Both the position numbers and the translations under genes were made by a program. DNA of 64,000 nt from Permianibacter sp046297695 (lineage in GTDB: Bacteria > Pseudomonadota > Gammaproteobacteria > Enterobacterales > Permianibacteraceae), in NCBI GenBank assembly GCA_046297695.1, contig JBKBHF010000012.1, forward strand, positions 19,784 to 83,783. Reading direction: 5' to 3'. The first letter of the stretch is position 1. Each line of letters opens with the position of its first letter. Shown one piece after another: positions 1 to 8,029 of the stretch. The notes beneath the pieces were generated by a model. The model searched no databases and had not been told where the DNA came from. It worked only from the letters and a program-made list of their open reading frames with translations.

Positions 1-938
1 ATGCGTTCCCGGCCGCTGAACGCCGACACCAGCATCAGCAAGGTCGATTGCGGCAGGTGGAAATTGGTGATCAAGGCATCGACAGCCCGGAACCGGTAGC
101 CGGGATAGATAAAGATGGTGGTGTCGCCGGTGCCGGATTCAAGGGTGCCACTGGCAGCGGCCGACTCCAGGGACCGGACCGACGTGGTACCGACCGCGAC
201 CACCCGACCACCGCGGGCCCGGGTCTCCTGCACCGCCTGCACCACGGCCGGGCTGACCTCGAACCACTCCGAATGCATGCTGTGCTCTTCGATGCGCTCG
301 ACCCGGACCGGCTGGAAGGTGCCGGCGCCAACGTGCAGCGTGACGTGGGCCATGCGCACGCCCTTGGCGGCCAACCTGGCCAGCAGCGGCTCGTCAAAGT
401 GCAGGCCGGCGGTCGGCGCAGCGACTGCACCGGGCACGGCGGCATAGACGGTCTGGTAACGCTCGCGGTCGGCTGCTTCATCAGCCCGCTCGAAATAGGG
501 TGGCAACGGCATGTGGCCCTGCTCGGCCATCAGCTCGAACCAGGAACGCGCGGAATGGAACCGGTACAGGTCACCCTCGCGGCCCAGTACCGTCACCTCG
601 CCGCCTTCGGCCAGTGTCAGCACCATGCCGTCGCGCAGACCCTTGCTGCTGCGGCCATGGGCCAGCACCTCATGGGCGCTCAGCACCCGCTCGATAAGGA
701 TCTCGACCTGGCCACCGGTCTGCTTCTGGGCGAACAGCCGCGCCGCCAGCACCTTGGTGTTATTGAATACCAGCAGGTCGTTCGGCGTCAGCAGGTCCAA
801 CACATCGGTGAACTGGCGGTGCACGATGGCCCCGGAGTTGCCATCCAGACACAGCAGCCGGCTGGCGCTGCGTTCCGCCAGCGGGTAACGCGCGATCAGC
901 TCATCGGGCAAGGAATAATCAAAATCGGACAGCAGCAT
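1..938 (-). CDS. queA: QueA, tRNA preQ1(34) S-adenosylmethionine ribosyltransferase-isomerase (3' end outside window)
   Basis: Transfers and isomerises the ribosyl part of SAM onto preQ1 at tRNA position 34, giving epoxyqueuosine in the cytoplasm. The reverse strand reads from an ATG at 938 as MLLSDFDYSLPDELIA and runs off the left edge after about 312 of the usual 340-350 residues. Family motifs are plain: DLLVFNNTKVLAARLF near residue 60, PTAGLHFD, HVGAGTFQPV, VGTTSVRSLE, and NFHLPQSTLLMLVSAF close to the edge. The gene is divergent from the tRNA-Leu promoter. A tgt gene would be expected further left, but it is not in the window. The identification is very secure; only the C-terminus is unseen. 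Confidence 0.96.
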   Translation of the reverse strand, partial: MLLSDFDYSLPDELIARYPLAERSASRLLCLDGNSGAIVHRQFTDVLDLLTPNDLLVFNNTKVLAARLFAQKQTGGQVEILIERVLSAHEVLAHGRSSKGLRDGMVLTLAEGGEVTVLGREGDLYRFHSARSWFELMAEQGHMPLPPYFERADEAADRERYQTVYAAVPGAVAAPTAGLHFDEPLLARLAAKGVRMAHVTLHVGAGTFQPVRVERIEEHSMHSEWFEVSPAVVQAVQETRARGGRVVAVGTTSVRSLESAAASGTLESGTGDTTIFIYPGYRFRAVDALITNFHLPQSTLLMLVSAFSGRER

Positions 939-1030
939 GGCGAGAAAATGAGCAGTGGCTAGAAAACAGACAGCACCAGGGCGCGGGCGCGCTAGGGTAA
1001 CCAACTCAAGCAAGACATACCAGCCGAGCG

Positions 1031-1058
1031 TTGACCGGATCGTTTGCTTTGTTATACT
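1031..1058 (+). promoter_or_regulatory. Sigma-70 promoter of tRNA-Leu
   Basis: TTGACC at 1031-1036 and TATACT at 1053-1058 are 16 bp apart. They are followed by a GC-rich discriminator (GCGCGCCC) just ahead of the mature tRNA start at 1072. A GC-rich discriminator is typical of stable-RNA promoters under stringent control; that regulation is inferred. Confidence 0.8.
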
Positions 1059-1071
1059 GCGCGCCCTCCGT

Positions 1072-1158
1072 GCCGGAGTGGTGGAATCGGTAGACGCGCT
1101 GGACTCAAAATCCAGTATCCGCAAGGGTGTGTGGGTTCAAGTCCCACCTCCGGCACCA
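1072..1158 (+). tRNA. tRNA-Leu (anticodon CAA)
   Basis: An 87-nt class II tRNA. The acceptor stem pairs GCCGGAG with CTCCGGC, followed by discriminator A and an encoded CCA (1156-1158). The anticodon stem CTGGA/TCCAG encloses the loop CTCAAAA, giving anticodon CAA at 1106-1108, which decodes UUG. A long variable arm and the T loop GTTCAAG (GGTTCAAGTCC) are present. It stands alone between its own promoter and terminator. Confidence 0.97.
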
Positions 1159-1164
1159 AATTTC

Positions 1165-1194
1165 AAAAGGCCCGCCTCTGCGGGCCTTTTGCTT
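1165..1194 (+). terminator. Rho-independent terminator after tRNA-Leu
   Basis: AAAAGGCCCGC and GCGGGCCTTTT form an 11-bp stem around a short CTCT loop, followed by T-rich sequence. It ends the tRNA transcript and insulates the downstream Smr gene. Confidence 0.85.
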
Positions 1195-1248
1195 TTCCAC
1201 TGATCATCGCCCACATCAGCCAGCAACTTTCTGACGTATGATCCAGCC

Positions 1249-1845
1249 ATGAGCAAGCGACCGACTCACACCGACGACGAACTGGCCCTGTTCCGCGCCG
1301 AAATCGCGGACGTCACGCCCTTGCCGGAGGAGGCGGAAGTGGCGGTCAGCAACGCACCGGCACTCGATGCCGCTGCCATCGAAGCGCGTCGGCTCGCGGC
1401 AATCACCGATCAGCAACACGACCGCAACTACCTGTCGACCACCGAACCGCCGCTGGTCGATCCCTATGCCGAAATCGGTTACCGGCATGACGGCGTCCAG
1501 CTCGGGGTCTATCAGGCGCTACGGCAAGGCAAATACGAAAGCCGATACGTGCTCGACCTGCACCGGCGCACCGTCGAGCAGGCACGCAAGGATGTGTTCG
1601 ACTTCATTCACGACGCCGTCAAACGCGAGCAACGCTGCGTGCTGATCCTGCACGGTCGCGGCGTTCGGGCACCGATCCCCGCCTTGCTGAAAAGCTACGT
1701 CAATGTCTGGTTGCAACAGCTGCCGGAAGTGCTGGCCTTTCACTCGGCGCAGAAACGTGATGGCGGTACCGGCGCCGTCTATGTGATGCTGAAAAAAAGC
1801 GACGACGCCAAACAGGACAATCGCGAACGCTACGGTGTGCGCTGA
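1249..1845 (+). CDS. Smr/MutS2-type domain protein (SmrA-like DNA endonuclease)
   Basis: A 198-residue cytoplasmic protein with a charged, probably flexible N-terminus (about 1-90) and a C-terminal Smr domain. Domain hallmarks are LDLHRRTVEQAR near residue 103, VLILHGRG near 131 and GGTGAVYVMLKK near 173. These match the DLH, HGxG and GGxGAxxV signatures of the small MutS-related family, whose E. coli members SmrA/SmrB have nuclease activity (SmrA nicks DNA, SmrB cleaves mRNA on collided ribosomes). The DLHRR form replaces the commoner DLHG. The start ATG at 1249 has no strong Shine-Dalgarno. It is monocistronic and ends in a shared bidirectional terminator. Which substrate it cuts cannot be told from sequence. 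Confidence 0.88.
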   Translation: MSKRPTHTDDELALFRAEIADVTPLPEEAEVAVSNAPALDAAAIEARRLAAITDQQHDRNYLSTTEPPLVDPYAEIGYRHDGVQLGVYQALRQGKYESRYVLDLHRRTVEQARKDVFDFIHDAVKREQRCVLILHGRGVRAPIPALLKSYVNVWLQQLPEVLAFHSAQKRDGGTGAVYVMLKKSDDAKQDNRERYGVR

Positions 1846-1913
1846 GCCAGCTTCGGTCGTGACTGGCGCAGAAGCTGGCCGGCATAGCGGCGGAAGCCAT
1901 TCCTGCAAAAACA

Positions 1914-1945
1914 AAAAAGCGGAGCGCATGGCTCCGCTTTTTCTT
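1914..1945. terminator. Bidirectional terminator between convergent genes
   Basis: AAAAAGCGGAGC (1914-1925) pairs with GCTCCGCTTTTT (1931-1942) around a GCATG loop. A and T tracts on either side let it serve both the Smr gene (+) and the cytochrome gene (-). Confidence 0.85.
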
Positions 1946-1956
1946 TCAGATTTCGT

Positions 1957-2400
1957 TCAGTCTTTCTTGAATGAATCGTGGCAGTTCTTGCAGCTGCCGC
2001 CGACCTGACCAAACGCCGTTTTCCACTGGCTCGGATCGGCAGTTTGTGCCGCCGCGACCAAGGCAGCGGTTGCGTTCTTCTGTTTGTCGATGGCAGCCTG
2101 GAACTCGGTGGCTTTTTCCCAGATCGCCGGCAAGGCTTCGGTATCGCCCTGATGCGAACCGACCGGGAAATGCTCTTTGACCTTGCGCCACTGCTCCGCC
2201 GCGACGCTATCCAGGGTCTTGGCATGGCTCAACAGTTTGGCCTGCTGACTGGCGTCGCCAGCCTCGATCAACTTCTTGATGGCACCCATTTCTTTTTTGA
2301 ACGCCTTGAAGCCTTCTTTGCGCGCTTCAATCGGGTCAATGGCAGCAACCACGCTGCAGCTCAGCACGACAGCACCAAGTGCAATAGCCAAACGTTTCAT
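1957..2400 (-). CDS. Cytochrome c'-type periplasmic c-type cytochrome
   Basis: A 147-residue secreted haem protein. The start at 2400 was chosen because GAGGAGA lies just upstream and a signal peptide (MKRLAIALGAVVLSCSVVAA) follows; an upstream in-frame extension has no such support. The mature part is helical and ends with the haem motif CKNCH followed by DSFKKD, the C-terminal placement typical of the four-helix cytochrome c' fold. Members bind NO or CO or take part in electron transfer; the role here is unknown. It shares a terminator with the convergent Smr gene and has no redox partner next to it. Confidence 0.85.
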   Translation of the reverse strand: MKRLAIALGAVVLSCSVVAAIDPIEARKEGFKAFKKEMGAIKKLIEAGDASQQAKLLSHAKTLDSVAAEQWRKVKEHFPVGSHQGDTEALPAIWEKATEFQAAIDKQKNATAALVAAAQTADPSQWKTAFGQVGGSCKNCHDSFKKD

Positions 2401-2503
2401 CTCGTCTCCTCGTTGTTCAAGCACACAGCCGTTCTTGCACGATTCATCCAATGTTATCGGACGCGGCGCCGGCAGGCGTTAAACGCGCCGGTACCGCAGT
2501 CAT

Positions 2504-3574
2504 TCAGTCGCCATAGATCGCGATGAGCCGTTCACCAGTGCGGTCAATCGACGCCCGATACATGCCCTTGCTGTTGAAAGGCAACGCGACGTTGCCTTGA
2601 CCATCGACGGCGATGATACCGCCCTCGCCGCCCAATTTGACCAGCTTGTCCTTAACCACCGCTGAAGCGGCATCGGTCAGCGGCTGCTTGAGGTACTCCA
2701 CCCGGGCGCAGATATCGTGCGCCACCGCCGCCCGGATGAAATACTCACCATGCCCCGTTGCCGATACGGCGCAGACCGCATTGGCATAGGTGCCGGCACC
2801 GATCACCGGGGCGTCACCGACCCGGCCCCAGCGCTTGTTGGTCATCCCGCCGGTAGAGGTTGCGGCCGCGAGCCGGCCGCTGCGGTCCAGCGCAACAGCA
2901 CCGACTGTGCCGAAGCGATTTTCCTGGTCAGAAAATCTGTACGACTGTTTACGGCCTTTGGTTTGCTCGGCATCTTCCGACAAGCCGGTTGCGCCCTGCT
3001 CACCACTGCTGCGTTCTTTTTCCAGCAACTTCTGCAGCTGCTGCCAGCGCCGCTCGGTATGAAAGTACAATGGCTCGACCAGCTCGATCTGCTGGGTCCG
3101 GGCAAACGCTTCGGCGCCGTCGCCAATCAGCATCACGTGCGGTGAGCTGTCCATGACCCGGCGCGCCAACGTGATCGGATTTTTTACCGTGGTGACGCCG
3201 GCGATCGCCCCCGCAGCGAGTGTGCTGCCATCCATGATGGCGGCATCAAGCTCGTTCTTGCCATCGTGGGTAAACACCGCACCTTTGCCGGCATTGAACA
3301 GCGGCGAATCCTCCATCACGCGGACACTGGCCTCAACCGCATCCAGACTGCTGCCGCCTTGCTGCAAGATGCGATAGCCGGCATCGAGCGCCTGCGCGAG
3401 GGCATCGCGATATTGCGCTTCCAGTTCCGGCGACAGTTCACTGCGCAGGATGGTACCGGCACCACCATGAATGGCGATGGCGATCGGCGCCCGTTCCGCC
3501 ACGTCCGCCGCCTGGGCGGCATCGCCTGCGATTGCAGTCATCAACAACACTCCTGCCAGTATGGAACGGCTCAT
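2504..3574 (-). CDS. iaaA: Isoaspartyl peptidase / L-asparaginase (Ntn hydrolase), exported
   Basis: A 356-residue plant-type asparaginase that autocleaves and hydrolyses isoaspartyl dipeptides or asparagine. An N-terminal Sec signal (MSRSILAGVLLMTAIAGDAAQA) points to the periplasm. The alpha subunit begins AIAIHGGAG near residue 33, with GSSLDAVEAS and FNAGKGAVF further on. The catalytic threonine lies in RFGTVGAVALD near residue 223, and TSTGGMTNKRWGRVGDAPVIGAGTYA forms the substrate region. A charged linker rich in E, K and S lies before the nucleophile. Its ATG overlaps the stop of the upstream MAPEG gene (TCATG at 3571-3575 on the + strand), so translation is probably coupled. Confidence 0.93.
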   Translation of the reverse strand: MSRSILAGVLLMTAIAGDAAQAADVAERAPIAIAIHGGAGTILRSELSPELEAQYRDALAQALDAGYRILQQGGSSLDAVEASVRVMEDSPLFNAGKGAVFTHDGKNELDAAIMDGSTLAAGAIAGVTTVKNPITLARRVMDSSPHVMLIGDGAEAFARTQQIELVEPLYFHTERRWQQLQKLLEKERSSGEQGATGLSEDAEQTKGRKQSYRFSDQENRFGTVGAVALDRSGRLAAATSTGGMTNKRWGRVGDAPVIGAGTYANAVCAVSATGHGEYFIRAAVAHDICARVEYLKQPLTDAASAVVKDKLVKLGGEGGIIAVDGQGNVALPFNSKGMYRASIDRTGERLIAIYGD

Positions 3575-3969
3575 GCGCGGCTCATCCAGAATGCCAACAG
3601 GTTGGCGACAGCAAGACCGATGATGACGGTGACGGTCAGCACCGTACCGACGAAGCGGCCGAAACTGACTTTTGGCGACCGACTCAAACCCAATGCATGC
3701 AGCAGGCGCCCGACGAGCAGGGTTGCGCCGAAAATATGCAGCGTCAGCGCGCTGCCTTTATTCAGTTCCAGCGCCGCCAGCAGGATCAGCGCGATCGGAA
3801 TGGTTTCAATGGCATTGCCGTGGGCGCGGATCGCCAGCAGCAAGGATTTTTCGCCGCCATCGCCCACGCCGACCCGGTGCTTCCACCGTTTGGCAACAAT
3901 GCGCAAAAGCAGCACAATGATCAGCAAACCCAGCAACGCCGCATACAAACCGGTGATCGGCAACAACAT
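3571..3969 (-). CDS. MAPEG-family inner-membrane protein
   Basis: A 132-residue four-helix membrane protein of the MAPEG family (membrane-associated proteins in eicosanoid and glutathione metabolism). It starts MLLPITGLYAALLGLLI; the 3969 ATG has GGAG about 9 nt upstream, better than the alternative at 4011. Family features are RxxxHRVGVGDGG near residue 33, RAHGNAIETIPIALILL near 53 and GRLLHALGL near 91. Bacterial relatives are mostly uncharacterised; some conjugate glutathione. It overlaps iaaA by 4 bp, forming a two-gene operon. Confidence 0.87.
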   Translation of the reverse strand: MLLPITGLYAALLGLLIIVLLLRIVAKRWKHRVGVGDGGEKSLLLAIRAHGNAIETIPIALILLAALELNKGSALTLHIFGATLLVGRLLHALGLSRSPKVSFGRFVGTVLTVTVIIGLAVANLLAFWMSRA

Positions 3970-4157
3970 CAAGGCATACTCCGAAAACGTCGGCAGCGCT
4001 GCGCCGACCATGCAGGTCCGGCAAGGCTACGTGAGCGCGCAACGGACTGACAAGCCGGCGCTGGGCCGGTTTTTTTACCCATCAAGTAAATGCTGGCAAA
4101 ACGTCGCGATGACCCCAACCTTGCCACACCAACCATGACATCAAGAGGAACCGCCTT

Positions 4158-4770
4158 GTGAAAGTGTCCGCCACCGTTGCCGCCATCATCGAACGCGACG
4201 GCCGTTTTCTGGTCGTTGAAGAATCGGACAAGCAGGACGGTCGGCGGGTGCTGAACCAGCCCGCCGGTCATGTCGAGCCCGGCGAAAGCCTGATCGCGGC
4301 AGCCATTCGGGAGGTCGCGGAAGAAGCCGGTTTGCCGTTCACACCCGACGCGGTCGTCGGGGTTTACCGGCTGACTGCCCGCAATGGCCGCGACTACCTG
4401 CGCATCTGCTTCGCCGGCAGCGTTCCGGCCGATGCCGTCGCCCGGCCTTGCGACGACGATATCCATGCCTGCCACTGGTTGAGCTTGCCGGAGATTGTCG
4501 CCTTCGGCCCGCGCAGCTCACTGGTACTTCAGTGCATTCAGGATTATCAGGCCGGTCAGCGGCTGCCGCTGACCGCCTTCTCGGTCTACANNNNNNNNNN
4601 TTCCCTCCGCGCCGGGGACCGCGTCTGCCGCGACGGCGGCGAGGAGGTCGTCGTGGTGCTGCGGGACTGCGGCCGGGGCGAGGCCTAGGGCGGGGGGGTG
4701 GAGAGCGGCGCCGGGGGCGGGGCTGCGGCGGCCGCGCCCCGCCTTCTCGGTCTACAAGAGCGATGGTTGA
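4158..4770 (+). CDS. nudJ: NUDIX hydrolase (NudJ-like), interrupted by an assembly gap and foreign insert
   Basis: NUDIX phosphohydrolase situated directly before mnmA, the position of nudJ (ymfB) in many gammaproteobacteria. GTG start at 4158 with AAGAGGAA upstream. The NUDIX box GHVEPGESLIAAAIREVAEEAG is intact at about residues 36-57. The reading frame is continuous to 4590 (LTAFSVY), then meets ten Ns and about 140 bp of very GC-rich sequence. The last 18 bases before the gap are repeated at 4739-4756, after which the frame resumes as KSDG and a stop. Removing 4591-4756 gives an intact 148-residue protein, so the gene is probably whole in the organism. NudJ acts on thiamine pyrophosphates and nucleoside di/triphosphates. 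Confidence 0.85.
4591..4756. other. Assembly gap plus probable foreign fragment with duplicated flank
   Basis: Ns occupy 4591-4600. The sequence 4601-4738 is extremely GC-rich, with coding bias unlike its neighbours, and reads as the tail of an unrelated protein ending at 4688. The 18-mer CCGCCTTCTCGGTCTACA occurs at 4573-4590 and again at 4739-4756. This is what a scaffolder leaves when it places a stray contig across a short overlap. Confidence 0.85.
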
Positions 4771-4863
4771 AGCCCGCCATCGGCCCGGGACTGGTGAAAA
4801 CTCGTCCAAACCGGCCATGCTAGAATCCGCGCCCCGTTTTTTGCCTGCCCCTTGAGTTTGCCC

Positions 4864-5994
4864 ATGAGCACTGCCCCACGCGTCATCGTCGGTCTGTCCG
4901 GCGGCGTCGATTCCTCGGTTTCGGCCTGGCTGTTGAAGCAGCAGGGCTACCGGATCGAGGGCCTGTTCATGAAGAACTGGGAAGAGGACGACACCGACGA
5001 GTTCTGCTCGGCCGCGCAGGATCGCGCCGACGCCCAGGCGGTTGCCGAGAAGATCGGCATTCCGTTTCACACGGTCAATTTCGCTGCCGAATACTGGGAC
5101 AACGTGTTCGAGCATTTCCTGACCGAGTACAAGGCCGGCCGGACCCCGAATCCGGACATCCTGTGCAACAAGGAAATCAAGTTCAAAGCCTTCCTCGATT
5201 TTGCCAAGCACCTCGGCGCCGATTACATCGCCACCGGTCACTACGCCCGGCGCGCCGATGTCAACGGTCAGGCCCAGCTGCTGCGCGGGGTGGATGGCAA
5301 CAAGGACCAGAGCTACTTCCTTTACACGCTGCAGCAAGCGCAATTGCAACACGCGCTGTTTCCGGTCGGCGAGCTGGAAAAGCCGGAAGTGCGCCGCATC
5401 GCCGCCGAACAGGGTTTCGTCACGGCGGAAAAGAAGGATTCGACCGGCATCTGTTTCATCGGCGAACGCCGGTTCAGTGAATTCCTGAGCCGCTACCTGC
5501 CGGCCCAGCCGGGCAATATCGAAACCGTCGAAGGCAAGATCATCGGCCGACACAACGGCCTGATGTACCACACGCTTGGCCAGCGCAAAGGGCTCGGTAT
5601 CGGCGGCCTCAAAGGCGCTGATGAATCACCGTGGTTTGTCGTCGCCAAGGATCTCGACCGCAACGTGCTGGTCGTCACCCAGGGCCATGACGACTCCTAT
5701 CTGATGAGCACCGCGCTGTACGCGGCGCAGATGCACTGGGTCGCCGGCGCGCCGCCAGCAGCGCGCTTCGACTGCACCGCCAAGGTCCGCTACCGCCAGC
5801 ACGATTTCCCGTGCACGGTCAGTGTCCGCAGCGATGGCAGCGTCGATGTCAGCTTCCCGGATCCACAGCGCGCGGTCACCCCGGGGCAATCGCTGGTGTT
5901 GTACGCGGGCGACGTCTGTCTGGGTGGCGGCATCATCGAATCGACCACGGCCCTGCGCCCGCTGCCGGCACGCTCGGTTGCCGAAAAAGTCTGA
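4864..5994 (+). CDS. mnmA: MnmA, tRNA-specific 2-thiouridylase
   Basis: Adenylates and thiolates U34 of tRNA Lys, Glu and Gln, receiving sulfur through the Tus relay and TusE. 376 residues from the ATG at 4864 (an upstream TTG at 4852 is less likely). The ATP pyrophosphatase loop GLSGGVDSS is near residue 10, NPDILCNKEIKF carries the first catalytic cysteine near 100, TGHYARR lies beyond it, and DSTGICFIG carries the second near 197. MYHTLGQRKGLGIGG precedes the C-terminal beta-barrels. A TAGAAT -10 box lies at 4821-4826. HflD, usually next to mnmA, is 17 kb away here; the tus genes that feed it follow after yccA. Confidence 0.97.
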   Translation: MSTAPRVIVGLSGGVDSSVSAWLLKQQGYRIEGLFMKNWEEDDTDEFCSAAQDRADAQAVAEKIGIPFHTVNFAAEYWDNVFEHFLTEYKAGRTPNPDILCNKEIKFKAFLDFAKHLGADYIATGHYARRADVNGQAQLLRGVDGNKDQSYFLYTLQQAQLQHALFPVGELEKPEVRRIAAEQGFVTAEKKDSTGICFIGERRFSEFLSRYLPAQPGNIETVEGKIIGRHNGLMYHTLGQRKGLGIGGLKGADESPWFVVAKDLDRNVLVVTQGHDDSYLMSTALYAAQMHWVAGAPPAARFDCTAKVRYRQHDFPCTVSVRSDGSVDVSFPDPQRAVTPGQSLVLYAGDVCLGGGIIESTTALRPLPARSVAEKV

Positions 5995-6128
5995 TTTTTC
6001 TCAAGGTTATTCCGCTGTGTGCCCGACCGGTTTTGCTTGACCGGTCAAAACCGCCTCCGTATCGTGCAACTCGGCTCGGTTTACCCCCTCTAACGGGGTG
6101 CCGTTTCCTGCAACGAGGTGAGCAAGCA

Positions 6129-6824
6129 ATGGAATACAACGCCCAAGGTTACAGTCCGTCGGTTTACGCCGGCGTCGAGACGCGCGCCGCGGAAATCAAC
6201 AAAGTTCTGAAGAACACCTACATGCTGCTGTCGGCAACCTTGCTGTTCAGCGCCTTGATGGCTTATGTCGGCATGCTGTTCGCGCCGTCGGCCAGTCCGT
6301 GGATCGCCCTGATCGGTGCGTTCGCACTGCTGTATGGCGTGCACAAAACGGCCGATTCGGCCGCCGGCCTCGCGCTGGTATTTGTCTTCACCGGCTGGAT
6401 GGGTTTCTGGCTGGCCCCGATGCTGAACTTCTTCATGGCCAAGGCCGGCGGCGGTGTGATTGTGCTGCAGGCGCTCGGCGGCACCGGTCTGATTTTCCTG
6501 TCGCTGTCGGCTTATGTGCTGAACACCCGCAAGGACTTCAGCTTCATGCGCGGCTTCCTGTTCGTCGGCCTGATGGTGGTGTTCTTCAGCGCACTGGCGA
6601 TGCTGATCGCCAGCTACTTCTTCGGCGTCCACATTCCGATGCTGAGCTTGGCGCTGTCGGCGGCCTGCGTGCTGCTGTTCTCGGCGTTCATCCTGTATGA
6701 CACCAGCAACATCATCCACGGCGGCGAAACCAATTACATTCGCGCCACGGTCTCGCTGTACCTGAACATCTACAACATCTTCACCAACCTGATGATGTTG
6801 CTCGGCATGTCCAGCGACGACTGA
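6129..6824 (+). CDS. yccA: Bax inhibitor-1 / YccA family membrane protein
   Basis: A 231-residue inner-membrane protein with seven predicted helices. ATG at 6129 with GAGGTGAG upstream. It begins MEYNAQGYSPSV, then TRAAEINKVLKNTYMLLSATLLF. The C-terminus carries SLYLNIYNIFTNLMMLLGMSSDD, a BI-1 signature. E. coli YccA is a substrate and modulator of the FtsH protease, which also links it to HflD-type regulators. In E. coli yccA sits beside tusE (yccK), and here it likewise leads into tusDCBE, so the neighbourhood is conserved. Confidence 0.92.
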   Translation: MEYNAQGYSPSVYAGVETRAAEINKVLKNTYMLLSATLLFSALMAYVGMLFAPSASPWIALIGAFALLYGVHKTADSAAGLALVFVFTGWMGFWLAPMLNFFMAKAGGGVIVLQALGGTGLIFLSLSAYVLNTRKDFSFMRGFLFVGLMVVFFSALAMLIASYFFGVHIPMLSLALSAACVLLFSAFILYDTSNIIHGGETNYIRATVSLYLNIYNIFTNLMMLLGMSSDD

Positions 6825-6893
6825 AGCCGGCCTCATCTGCCCTGCGACGCGAAACGAGGACAACCTCGCTGCGCGAGCCGGCACAGAATGGCT

Positions 6894-6926
6894 ACAATAG
6901 AGCCCGCTTCGGCGGGCTTTATTTTT
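6894..6926 (+). terminator. Hairpin terminator (with -10-like TACAAT) between yccA and tusD
   Basis: AGCCCGC (6901-6907) pairs with GCGGGCT (6912-6918) over a TTCG loop and is followed by TTATTTTT, a good intrinsic terminator for yccA. TACAAT at 6894-6899 immediately upstream resembles a -10 box. A transcript from there would begin inside the hairpin and could not fold it, so the tus genes may have an independent promoter. Confidence 0.65.
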
Positions 6927-6951
6927 GCCCGTCACGACCGAGACCGTCCGG

Positions 6952-7335
6952 ATGAGCCGCAAGCGCTTTGCCCTCTACGTCACCGCCAACCCGATCAGCC
7001 GCCAGGGCCAGCTGTCGGCACTGCGCTTTGCCGAAGCCGCGCTGGCTGGTGGCCACCAGATCGCCCGGGTGTTTTTTGCCGGCGATGCGGTGCTGGTGGG
7101 CCATACCGAACTCGACATCCCGAGCGACGAACCGGCGCTGCAACAACGCTGGCAAACCCTGGTCGACGCCGATGGCACCGAACTGCTGCTGTGTTCCGCG
7201 GCGGCGCAACGCTATGGCCTCAAGGCCGATCCGGACGGCAAGCACAATCTGGCGGCGCATTTCAGCATCAGCGGGCTCGGCTCGCTGGTGGAATGCACGC
7301 TCGATTGCGACCGCGTCATCCACTTTCCGGGCTGA
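6952..7335 (+). CDS. tusD: TusD, sulfurtransferase complex subunit
   Basis: 127 residues; part of the cytoplasmic TusBCD complex that takes persulfide sulfur from TusA and passes it to TusE for tRNA 2-thiouridine synthesis. The start MSRKRFALYVTANP (6952) gives the expected family length. The catalytic cysteine lies in ELLLCSAAAQRYGL near residue 80, matching the active-site region of E. coli TusD. SGLGSLVECTLDCDRVIHF closes the protein. It is first of four closely spaced genes. Confidence 0.93.
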   Translation: MSRKRFALYVTANPISRQGQLSALRFAEAALAGGHQIARVFFAGDAVLVGHTELDIPSDEPALQQRWQTLVDADGTELLLCSAAAQRYGLKADPDGKHNLAAHFSISGLGSLVECTLDCDRVIHFPG

Positions 7336-7347
7336 GGCCGTGACACG

Positions 7348-7710
7348 ATGAAAACCCAGCGCATCGGCATTGTCATCACCTGCCCGCCGCACGGAACTGA
7401 CAGCGCCAGTCAGGCACTGGATACCGCACTCGCCTGCGCCGCCTTCGATCAGCAGGTCACGGTGATCTTCCAGGACGACGGCGTCTGGCAACTGTTGCCG
7501 CAGCCGGTTGCCAGTCCGCTCGGCGACAAATCGCTGCTGGCACAGTTCAACCTGATGGCTTTGTATGGCGTTTCGTCAGTGCAGATTTGCAGTGACAGCT
7601 TGCGCCATGCCGGTCTCGATGCCGGGCAACTGGCGCTGTCAGGCGAGCTCAAAAGCCGCGCCGAACTCGGGGCCGAATTGGCGCAGCTCGACCAGGTTTG
7701 GGTGTACTGA
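7348..7710 (+). CDS. tusC: TusC, sulfurtransferase complex subunit
   Basis: 120 residues of the DsrE/F-like fold; structural subunit of the TusBCD hexamer. It begins MKTQRIGIVITCPPHG, and DTALACAAFDQQVTVIFQDDGVWQLL is the family core near residue 27. It ends ELAQLDQVWVY. It follows tusD after 12 bp and precedes tusB by about 31 bp, consistent with one transcript. Confidence 0.9.
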   Translation: MKTQRIGIVITCPPHGTDSASQALDTALACAAFDQQVTVIFQDDGVWQLLPQPVASPLGDKSLLAQFNLMALYGVSSVQICSDSLRHAGLDAGQLALSGELKSRAELGAELAQLDQVWVY

Positions 7711-7741
7711 CCAATGAGCCTCTCTGCATGAGCACTTTTGC

Positions 7742-8023
7742 ATGAGCACCTTGCACAGTTTGCACAAAGCCAGCGGCGAGACCTTGCGCCGGGCACTGGC
7801 CGCGCTGCAACCGGATGACGCCCTGTTGCTGCGCGAAGACGCCGTATTGCTGGCGCGCCACGAGCTGCTGGCAAACGCGCTGCTTCCGGCCCGCTATGCC
7901 ATCCAGGCCGACATCGAGGCACGTGGTCTCGGCAGCCACTTGCCGGGCTATATCCAGCCGATCAGCGAGCACGCGTTTGTCGAATTGACGCTGCTACACG
8001 ATCGCGTCATTGCCTGGTCATAA
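7742..8023 (+). CDS. tusB: TusB, sulfurtransferase complex subunit
   Basis: 93-residue smallest subunit of TusBCD. MSTLHSLHKASGETLRRAL matches the family start, in which HxxxxS follows the first strand. VELTLLHDRVIAWS at the C-terminus is also typical. It is separated by only 6 bp from tusE, so the two are probably translated from one message. Confidence 0.88.
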   Translation: MSTLHSLHKASGETLRRALAALQPDDALLLREDAVLLARHELLANALLPARYAIQADIEARGLGSHLPGYIQPISEHAFVELTLLHDRVIAWS

Positions 8024-8029
8024 GACGAC

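Noticed and set aside
4050..4078. Plus-strand terminator (GCCGGC...GGCCGG then T7)
   Set aside because: The stem is short and no plus-strand gene lies upstream; kept out of the feature list.
4339..5571. 410-codon minus-strand frame across the N gap
   Set aside because: It is antisense to nudJ and mnmA and reads through undefined bases.
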